Shown piece after piece: positions 1 to 5,353 of a stretch of 7,289 bases of DNA. This DNA is from JANWLD01 sp035700225. GTDB lineage: Bacteria; Patescibacteriota; Saccharimonadia; Saccharimonadales; 2-12-FULL-41-12. The position numbers were made by a program, and so were the translations under genes. Positions within the stretch are counted from its first letter, which is position 1. Each line of letters opens with the position of its first letter. The DNA is taken from positions 1-7,289 of the forward strand of contig DASSOT010000011.1 in the NCBI GenBank assembly GCA_035700225.1, read 5' to 3'. The notes beneath the pieces are model-generated. The model did not search any database. It worked only from the letters and a program-made list of their open reading frames with translations, and was not told the origin of the DNA.

Positions 1-571
1 CCTTACCGACGCACCGGTCAAAATCCCTTACCGCTTGTACAATATGCTTTTCATTATTACTGTCCGGGTCCGCCAAGTGCGTCATGACTCCGCCTAAACG
101 TATCTTAGGATATCGGCTTATCAAATCAAGGTAATCATCCAGCTCAGCCGGATTTATCCCATATCTGTTCATGCCGGTATTGATATCCAGATGGACCTTT
201 ATATTCTTCCCTAAAGCACCTATCGCCTTTATGCCTTCTTTATCGTGTACAACGAACTCAATGTTTTTCGTCTTTATCTTTTTATAATCGCCGGGCTTTA
301 ACATGCCCATTACCAATATCGGCTTGTCAGTTATCCTGCGTATTTTGCCCGCTTCGAAATAACCGTCAACGGCCAAAAGTGGAAAGTGACCGCTTTTTAA
401 CGCTTCAACAACTATCGTTATTCCGTGCCCGTATGCGTTGGACTTTATGACCGGCATTACCTCAAGCCCGCTAATTCGTCGGAAATATCCGGCGTTATGA
501 AGCAATGCGTTTTTTGATATTTCTATACGGTTGTAAACATCGAGACTGTTATGTCGCCTCAGGCCGTACAT
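1..571 (-). CDS. alr: Alanine racemase, N-terminal part (runs off the left edge)
   Basis: Alanine racemase interconverts L- and D-alanine with pyridoxal phosphate (PLP) in the cytosol and supplies D-Ala for peptidoglycan. Translating the minus strand from the ATG at 571-569 gives 190 codons open to the window edge. It shows the start of the family's TIM-barrel domain: 'RIEISKNALLHN' near residues 15-26, the PLP-lysine motif VIKSNAYGHG (Lys43, Tyr47), and HLDINTGMNRYG (residues 127-138, Arg136 in the conserved TGM-R motif), then GVMTHLADPDSNNE. The C-terminal half, with the second catalytic tyrosine, lies outside the window. The ATG is one base beyond the ddl stop codon and has no strong Shine-Dalgarno, so translation is probably coupled to ddl. 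Oddity: the position that is usually a carbamylated lysine, seven residues before the Arg, is Asp129. Family identity is secure. Confidence 0.93.
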   Translation of the reverse strand, partial: MYGLRRHNSLDVYNRIEISKNALLHNAGYFRRISGLEVMPVIKSNAYGHGITIVVEALKSGHFPLLAVDGYFEAGKIRRITDKPILVMGMLKPGDYKKIKTKNIEFVVHDKEGIKAIGALGKNIKVHLDINTGMNRYGINPAELDDYLDLISRYPKIRLGGVMTHLADPDSNNEKHIVQAVRDFDRCVGK

Positions 572-572
572 C

Positions 573-1739
573 TTAGAACTGTTGCAGATAGTTAGTTTGA
601 AAGACAGTGTTTCTGGAAGCTTCGTGTTGCCAGCGTTCTTCGCTTAAGCGCACCAGCTCTTCGACCAGCTCAACTGTGCTGATACCGGCGGCCCGGAAAT
701 TATGCGCATACAAACTGCCCGGCAAAGGGTTTACTTCGTTGAAATATACGGTCTGGTTCTTGCTATCTATAAGCATGTCGACCCTGGCTATGCCCTGGCA
801 ACCCAGAGCCCTATAAACATCCAAGCCGGTTTTCTCGGCCTTTTCGTAAAGCGGTTTCGGCAGGTTCGCGGGCAGTTCGCTGTAACCTTGGGCGCCTTTA
901 GCCGTGCCTTTTTTGCCTCCGCCCTTCTTTCCGCCGCTCAGGTACTTGGTTTCGAAATCAAAGAAATCTTCCGGATTAGTGAGGGGTCGTTCTAGAAGCG
1001 CCGGTCTAAGTTCATAGTTGCCGATTATCGGCAAGGTCACTTCGATAAGGTTCGGCACTTCTTCCTCTACCAGCACCTTGTCGTCATAATGGGTCGCTAC
1101 CTCGATGGCATTCTGCAGTTCAGTCTTGTTAATCGCCCGGCCGATACCGATACTGGAGCCTAAGTGCGCCGGTTTGACGAAAAGCGGGTATTCCAGCTTT
1201 TTTTCGATTCCGGCAATCAGCTTGCCTGCCTTGCGGGCAAAATCACTGCTTTGGATTGTTTCGTACTTCGTGACAGGTATATTCTGCGCGCCTGCAACCT
1301 GTTTTGCCAGAACCTTGTCCATGGCCAGGACGCTAGCGTCCATATCACAGCCGACGAAGGGTATGTTCGCCATCCTGAGCAAGCCCATCAGGCTACCGTC
1401 TTCACCGTACGTCCCATGCATGGCCGGAAAAACTATATCTATTTTGCGCGTTGCCTTGCGCCCGGCGATACCACTGGACTTTACCAGTGTCATGCCACCG
1501 TCAAACTGCACGCTGGCCGGACTTGTCTTGTGTAGGAATTGTTCCAACCCGCGCTGAAAAAGCTTTATGTCCTTTAGTTTGTCATCCCAGTACCAGGTGC
1601 CGTCTTTTGCTACGTACACCGCCTCTATGCGGTATTTACGGGTCAGTTCCAGCGGTTTGATTATGCTGGACAATGCCGTGACTACGGATACGTCGTGTTC
1701 GGTAGAGCGCCCGCCGAAGATAACCGCAACAGTTTTCAT
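573..1739 (-). CDS. ddl: D-alanine--D-alanine ligase
   Basis: An ATP-grasp ligase that joins two D-Ala molecules in the cytosol for the peptidoglycan stem peptide. From the ATG at 1739 it has 388 residues. Visible motifs: N-terminal VIFGGRSTEHDVS (6-18), HGTYGEDGS (108-116), the ATP-binding stretch FVKPAHLGSSIGIG (187-200), the omega-loop segment FFDFETKY (259-266) and the metal-binding NEVN (334-337). The Tyr of 'KY' (266), which in E. coli DdlB favours D-Ala over D-lactate, is kept. Two oddities are a Gly/Lys-rich low-complexity insert at about 269-285 in the omega loop, and PLPGSLYAHN (338-347) where classical Ddl has a 'TxPG(F/M)TSxS' type loop. An in-frame TTG at 1748 would add three residues, but it lies in the -10 box, so ATG 1739 is preferred. 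It sits between the murF-like gene and alr, consistent with a D-Ala pathway cluster. Confidence 0.95.
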   Translation of the reverse strand: MKTVAVIFGGRSTEHDVSVVTALSSIIKPLELTRKYRIEAVYVAKDGTWYWDDKLKDIKLFQRGLEQFLHKTSPASVQFDGGMTLVKSSGIAGRKATRKIDIVFPAMHGTYGEDGSLMGLLRMANIPFVGCDMDASVLAMDKVLAKQVAGAQNIPVTKYETIQSSDFARKAGKLIAGIEKKLEYPLFVKPAHLGSSIGIGRAINKTELQNAIEVATHYDDKVLVEEEVPNLIEVTLPIIGNYELRPALLERPLTNPEDFFDFETKYLSGGKKGGGKKGTAKGAQGYSELPANLPKPLYEKAEKTGLDVYRALGCQGIARVDMLIDSKNQTVYFNEVNPLPGSLYAHNFRAAGISTVELVEELVRLSEERWQHEASRNTVFQTNYLQQF

Positions 1740-1743
1740 ATAT

Positions 1744-1764
1744 TGCAATTATAGCATGCAATTA
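1744..1764. repeat. 8-bp direct repeat across the ddl -10 region
   Basis: TGCAATTA occurs at 1744-1751 and again at 1757-1764 (plus strand), a 13-base period, with the palindrome GCATGC at 1754-1759 between them. The copies overlap and flank the -10 box. This may be a regulator site or chance in AT-rich DNA. Confidence 0.35.
1748..1756 (-). promoter_or_regulatory. Extended -10 promoter of ddl (candidate leaderless start)
   Basis: On the minus strand positions 1756-1748 read TGCTATAAT, a perfect extended -10 element. No good -35 is present; the nearest is TTGTAG with a 15-base spacer. A start about seven bases downstream of the box falls near 1741, only two bases before the ddl ATG at 1739. 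The transcript would then have almost no 5' leader and no Shine-Dalgarno. Confidence 0.6.
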
Positions 1765-1770
1765 AAGCCT

Positions 1771-1783
1771 ACAATTTAATTGT
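1771..1783. promoter_or_regulatory. 13-bp palindrome over the ddl -35 position
   Basis: ACAATT-T-AATTGT is a perfect inverted repeat with a single central base, lying where the -35 of the ddl promoter would fall. A second perfect 13-bp palindrome (CTTGCG-A-CGCAAG, 1791-1803) is centred 20 bases further upstream. Operator function is inferred from position only. Neither palindrome is followed by a T-run on the minus strand, so neither looks like a terminator. Confidence 0.35.
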
Positions 1784-1790
1784 TCCTGGG

Positions 1791-1803
1791 CTTGCGACGC
1801 AAG
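1791..1803. repeat. 13-bp GC-richer palindrome between murF-like gene and ddl
   Basis: CTTGCG-A-CGCAAG is a perfect inverted repeat with one central base, starting directly after the murF-like stop codon (1805-1807). As RNA it would form only a short stem, and no U-tract follows, so a terminator is unlikely. It could pair functionally with the palindrome centred 20 bases away. Confidence 0.35.
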
Positions 1804-1804
1804 T

Positions 1805-3214
1805 TTAGGAATAGTTGTCGGTCCAGTCGTTTTGAAGTAAAACTATGTCGCCGGCGGCCAGTGTATGCTCAAGGTTCATATAGTATTCCAGCGGTTCGTC
1901 CTGCACTTCAAACTGGCCTTTATAGCCGTGCGACTTGAGCGAGCTCTTAATATATTCAGTGGTCGAATTATTCATAAGTACGACCTTGTCCGGGTTGCAC
2001 TCGGCTATTAACTTGCCTATTTCGCGATGCACCCTTTCGGTTTCCTCGCCCTGGTCTACCAGGCCGGGAGTGACATAAACTTTTCTTTTTGCCTTGAGCT
2101 CTTTTAATAGAGCCAACCCTGCGCGGAACCCTTCCAGGCTTCCGTTATAAGTATCGTCGATTATCCAGGCGCCGTTGATTTCCTTCGGTTGCAAGCGATG
2201 CTCAAATGGTTTCGTCCTGCTTATGGCATGTTTGATTTCCTCTTTGCTCAGACCGAACTTCAAAGCTAACAATACGCAGACTGCCAGCGGGCCAAGCAGA
2301 TGCCGACCTACAAGACCTGTTTTGAGGGCTATGCTTTCTTTGCCGGTTTGGACCGAGAAAGACATTCCCTCAAGGCCAATCTTTACATCTTTAATCTTGG
2401 CTTTTCCAACTCCGGCGGAACCGTAAAGATTCGCCTTTGACAGCTCAGTACTGCGTGTAAGTTTGTCTTCATCGGCATTGAGATATATCTTTTCCAGATT
2501 GACGAATCGGGACACAGAAGCAATGTCATTTGCGAGATTTTCCAATGTCTTGTATCTGTCCATGTGGTTCGGCGCAATGCCGGTTACGACAGCATAGTCC
2601 GGTGAAGTATTTTCGCAAAACGCAGGTATGTCCCCGGGCTTCGCTTCGCCGTACTCAATCAGCAATATGTCTTCATCGCCGCTTAAAGATTCAGCCCAGC
2701 GGGCATGGCTTATCGGGACATTCTTGTTACCAGGCGTGGCTTTTACGTTCTTAGCTTCGCTCAATACGGTGTAAAGCAACTCCTTCATGGTGGTTTTGCC
2801 GTAACTGCCCAGGATGGCTATCTTAGTCCCCGGATGTTTTGAAAAGATAGTTTTTGATTTCTCTACTTTTCTTTTATTTATAGGCCAGGTCAATGCGCGT
2901 CCCCCGTAAATAGCCAGCATTAAGCTCCCCGCGCTTACAATAGGCACCAATAAGACGGCTATGAAGAGAATAGAGCTTATCATTGAACTCAGTACACCAA
3001 GAAATACCAGGAATAAGGCCAGACAAATGTATTGGAACAATATCAGGGCTGATGCTTTTTTTGTCATTACCAGCTCTTTGCGCCTCATGACCTTAAACAG
3101 GTTCGGGCGCCGCAATAGCCAGCCGACGAGCTTGTCAGGCTCGTATTCTACCTGCTGTGCCATATAAGCCAGGTACAGCGGTGTCTTTATAGAAAAATAA
3201 CTAAGCAGTTTCAT
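1805..3214 (-). CDS. murF: Membrane-anchored MurF-like Mur ligase
   Basis: Mur ligases form an amide bond using ATP; MurF adds D-Ala-D-Ala to UDP-MurNAc-tripeptide. This 469-residue protein has the P-loop GSYGKTT (136-142), KATPGNKNVPISHA (158-171), the metal-site glutamate in LLIEYGEAKPGDI (184-196), APNHMDR (214-220), NADED (246-250), the C-terminal-domain linker EHR (338-340) and the ATP/substrate motif DDTYNGS (353-359). The usual MurF N-terminal substrate domain is absent. In its place residues 1-130 hold a basic region and two hydrophobic segments (about 55-75 and 80-105), so the enzyme is probably tethered to the inner face of the membrane. The ATG overlaps the hydrolase stop (ATGA) and has an AAGAGG ribosome site. 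Position next to ddl and alr supports a MurF role. Another Mur-type ligase activity is possible, because the expected carbamylated lysine seems to be missing (Ile231). Confidence 0.85.
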   Translation of the reverse strand: MKLLSYFSIKTPLYLAYMAQQVEYEPDKLVGWLLRRPNLFKVMRRKELVMTKKASALILFQYICLALFLVFLGVLSSMISSILFIAVLLVPIVSAGSLMLAIYGGRALTWPINKRKVEKSKTIFSKHPGTKIAILGSYGKTTMKELLYTVLSEAKNVKATPGNKNVPISHARWAESLSGDEDILLIEYGEAKPGDIPAFCENTSPDYAVVTGIAPNHMDRYKTLENLANDIASVSRFVNLEKIYLNADEDKLTRSTELSKANLYGSAGVGKAKIKDVKIGLEGMSFSVQTGKESIALKTGLVGRHLLGPLAVCVLLALKFGLSKEEIKHAISRTKPFEHRLQPKEINGAWIIDDTYNGSLEGFRAGLALLKELKAKRKVYVTPGLVDQGEETERVHREIGKLIAECNPDKVVLMNNSTTEYIKSSLKSHGYKGQFEVQDEPLEYYMNLEHTLAAGDIVLLQNDWTDNYS

Positions 3215-3966
3215 TTCAGAAAACCTCTTATCAACGCAGTGGTTTTTGCACTATTTTCCTGATGGACGAAGTGGCCGGCACCCTCGATTATCTCAAGTTC
3301 CGAACCTTTTATCATTCCACGGAAGTGCGCACCAAACTCTGGCGGCGTATAGGTGTCATCACTGCCGTAAACCAACAGCACAGGTATATCTATTTTTCCC
3401 GCGTCTGCGGAAACATCATATGAAACTATCTTTTTGAACGTTTCTTTCATATGTCCGCTTACCATGTAGTCCGAACCTATACTGCCATAGAGCTTCCTTT
3501 TTATTGCTTCTCTTTTGTATTTCGGCAACAATGCCAGGCCTGCTTTGGCAGGTTTGGCCAGGGCCTTATAGACCGTCTTTTTGAACTTTTGTCGCCCGCG
3601 CAACCCTGAAGATGCCAGCAATATGAGTTTCTTTGGTTTAACTTTGCCCTCTGCGACTGCTTTTATGGCTATGGCGCCGCCGTTTGAGTGCCCGGCAAGC
3701 GCGTAGGGCTTGACCTTTATTTTGTTCAGAAATGCAGATACCAGGTTTGAGAAGTCCGGTATATCCCAAGCTTCAGGAGGCGCCTGCGAACTACCAAAGC
3801 CGGGCAAATCAACCATGATACACCTATATTCAGCCGAGAGCCCGCCGGCCAGGCCATCAAACGAAGAAGACTGGTCGGCCCAGCCATGTAGAAAAATTAC
3901 CGGTTTGGCCGTTTTATTTCCGACTTCGCGATAATTTATTAAAAGTCCGTCGACAATCACATTCAT
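3211..3966 (-). CDS. Alpha/beta-fold hydrolase, substrate unknown
   Basis: A 251-residue single-domain alpha/beta hydrolase, a normal length for esterase, lipase or C-C hydrolase types. The oxyanion-hole motif FLHGWADQ is at 25-32, the strand-turn VDLPGFGSS at 52-60, the nucleophile elbow GHSNGG (Ser94) at 92-97, the acid in YGSDDTYTPP (Asp204 by the usual G-x-x-D spacing), and the catalytic histidine in GAGHFVHQE (His232). The triad is therefore complete. A cap region at about 122-170 is very rich in Lys and Arg. There is no signal peptide or TM segment, so it should be cytosolic, perhaps acting at the membrane surface. It overlaps the murF-like gene by four bases (ATGA), which implies co-expression with cell-wall synthesis, but the substrate cannot be read from sequence. 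No Shine-Dalgarno is evident before its ATG. Confidence 0.9.
   Translation of the reverse strand: MNVIVDGLLINYREVGNKTAKPVIFLHGWADQSSSFDGLAGGLSAEYRCIMVDLPGFGSSQAPPEAWDIPDFSNLVSAFLNKIKVKPYALAGHSNGGAIAIKAVAEGKVKPKKLILLASSGLRGRQKFKKTVYKALAKPAKAGLALLPKYKREAIKRKLYGSIGSDYMVSGHMKETFKKIVSYDVSADAGKIDIPVLLVYGSDDTYTPPEFGAHFRGMIKGSELEIIEGAGHFVHQENSAKTTALIRGFLK
3224..3229 (-). promoter_or_regulatory. Ribosome binding site of the murF-like gene
   Basis: AAGAGG on the minus strand lies nine bases before the ATG at 3214, inside the 3' end of the hydrolase gene. It supports this start and independent initiation besides the ATGA stop-start overlap. Confidence 0.6.
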
Positions 3967-3992
3967 AATTAATATCTAGCTAGCCCTAGAAC

Positions 3993-3998
3993 AGTATA
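3993..3998 (-). promoter_or_regulatory. Possible -10 box upstream of the hydrolase gene
   Basis: TATACT (one mismatch to TATAAT) lies 26 bases before the hydrolase ATG in the 60-base gap after the preceding gene. The best -35 with a 17-base spacer is GGAACA, which matches only the last three consensus bases. Weak candidate for the promoter of a hydrolase-murF transcript. Confidence 0.3.
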
Positions 3999-4026
3999 AC
4001 CCAGTAACCGGCCGATGTTCCCGGCA

Positions 4027-5325
4027 CTAGTTGAATAGCAAGTTGTTCGTACCTGACGAAGACTGCGTACCCAGCTCATTCGTAAAGAGTGAAAGTATCT
4101 CGCTGTAAAGCTGTGTAGCCGATATGGTTTTTTCCGGCTTTTTGATATCAACCTGTTTTTCATTGAACGTAAAGTCAACCTTCGCACTGCTTTCGTCATC
4201 CTTTACATTGAACTGTACTTTCTTGAACTGCTTGGCCGATTTATCTATCCATACGGTCATTTCGGTTGTGACAGGATGGCTTTCATTGGCGGAGCTCGAA
4301 GAAGGTTCGTCCAGACACTTGCTAATATTCTTGATGTAGTCCATATCCTTGAGTTCCTTGCCGAAACTCTTGGCCTTGTCTTTGTCCACTGCCAACTCAT
4401 ACTTGTCGACTTTTTTGCCATCAAGTGTGTCCGTGGAGGTACTTTTTATATTTATGAATTCGTTGTTCTGATATATATCTGCCAGCTGATTTATCTCATC
4501 TTCGCTCAAACGCCGGCCGTCAATAAACGTCGAACACTTGTCCTGGCTGGCGGTTTTGAGCAAGCTTTCGTCAATCTCTATCCAACGCCCAGATATCTTT
4601 GCTGAAATCTGTTTGATAATAGGTGCGAAGCCCTGGCCGTAAGCACCTAAAGAAGCCGAGAGCAAGCCCGACAGGCTTGAAAGATCGCCGAATTTCAGGT
4701 ATACCGATTTGTCTACCATACGCAGTTCAATCGGAATCTTGACGCCGCTGTAGGACATATCAAGGTTGGTATCGAAAGTATTCTTTGTCATATCGGCCTG
4801 CAAATCATAATCAACGGTCATTACTATGGGCGTACTGCCGCTCTTGTCTGTGACTTCACCGTGGCCTTTGCCGGATATCTGGTCTTTTTCCAGTAAATTC
4901 TTCAGCGAAGCCTTCAATACATTTTCAGGCTTGTTCGGCAGGATGTAGCCGAAATAAGCGCCCGCGGAAGCGCCCGCCAGCAAAATGACCACAAGAAGGA
5001 CGATTGCTATCAGCTTGTTCCTCTTATTCTTGAGAAAATTGAAGCGGCCCCCGGGAGGCGGCGGGCCGGCAGGCTGTGGTTGTGCGGTTTGCGCCGGTTG
5101 AGGCGGCTGGGCTGGCGTTTGCGGCGCCTGTTGTAACTGCGGCTGGGGTACAGGCTGTTGCGATGGTTGCGGCTGGGATTGCTGAGGCTGGCTCTCCAGT
5201 CCGCTGTTCGCAATGCTTTCGTTACCGGCAGAATAAACCTGTCCAGGCGCCGGCTGTGCGGCTGGCGTCGAATCCGGAGTTTCAGCCCCGTTTTCCTGAT
5301 TTAAGTTTTTATTTTCAAAATCCAT
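4027..5325 (-). CDS. Single-pass membrane protein with Pro/Gln-rich N-terminus and outer beta-rich domain
   Basis: I do not recognise a named family. The 432-residue product starts with an acidic, polar stretch, then a disordered Pro/Gln/Ala-rich region (about 20-93), a basic stop (FLKNKRNK, 97-104), one TM helix (about 104-128) and an outer domain of about 300 residues. The Lys/Arg just before the helix put the N-terminus in the cytosol. The outer domain alternates short beta-like strands and holds the protein's only two cysteines (264 and 337), a plausible disulfide. Segments such as GRWIEIDESLLK (246-257), GKKVDKYELAVDKDK (303-317) and TVWIDKSAKQFKKVQF (357-372) resemble the strand pattern of LolA/LppX-like lipoproteins; this is inference. 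The ATG at 5325 is chosen because a strong ribosome site precedes it. An upstream in-frame ATG at 5466 would add 47 residues lying within the preceding gene. It probably shares an operon with that gene (28-base gap). Confidence 0.85.
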   Translation of the reverse strand: MDFENKNLNQENGAETPDSTPAAQPAPGQVYSAGNESIANSGLESQPQQSQPQPSQQPVPQPQLQQAPQTPAQPPQPAQTAQPQPAGPPPPGGRFNFLKNKRNKLIAIVLLVVILLAGASAGAYFGYILPNKPENVLKASLKNLLEKDQISGKGHGEVTDKSGSTPIVMTVDYDLQADMTKNTFDTNLDMSYSGVKIPIELRMVDKSVYLKFGDLSSLSGLLSASLGAYGQGFAPIIKQISAKISGRWIEIDESLLKTASQDKCSTFIDGRRLSEDEINQLADIYQNNEFINIKSTSTDTLDGKKVDKYELAVDKDKAKSFGKELKDMDYIKNISKCLDEPSSSSANESHPVTTEMTVWIDKSAKQFKKVQFNVKDDESSAKVDFTFNEKQVDIKKPEKTISATQLYSEILSLFTNELGTQSSSGTNNLLFN

Positions 5326-5331
5326 AGATTG

Positions 5332-5340
5332 CCCCCTCTT
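5332..5340 (-). promoter_or_regulatory. Ribosome binding site deciding the start at 5325
   Basis: AAGAGGGGG on the minus strand ends six bases before the ATG at 5325 and lies wholly in the 28-base gap after the preceding stop codon. It is a strong argument for the 432-residue form over the longer in-frame reading from 5466. Confidence 0.7.
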
Positions 5341-5353
5341 GGATAATATTATT

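Noticed and set aside
1105..1557. 150-codon plus-strand reading frame opposite ddl
   Set aside because: It is wholly antisense to a well-conserved enzyme and shows no recognisable motif. All other plus-strand frames in the window are shadows of the same kind.
1740..1748. TTG start for ddl adding Met-Gln-Tyr
   Set aside because: The TTG starts at the last base of the -10 box and would precede the likely transcription start; the family's N-terminus fits the ATG at 1739.
1791..1803. Intrinsic terminator after the murF-like gene
   Set aside because: The stem is short with a one-base centre, and no T-run follows on the minus strand. It is kept only as a palindrome.
4005..4026. Hairpin (GCCG...CGGC) after the Pro/Gln-rich protein as a terminator
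   Set aside because: Only a four-base stem, with no T-tract behind it.
5043..5270. Tandem repeat or CRISPR-like array in the GC-rich stretch
   Set aside because: The repetition comes from Pro/Gln codons in an open reading frame. There are no regular repeat-spacer units.
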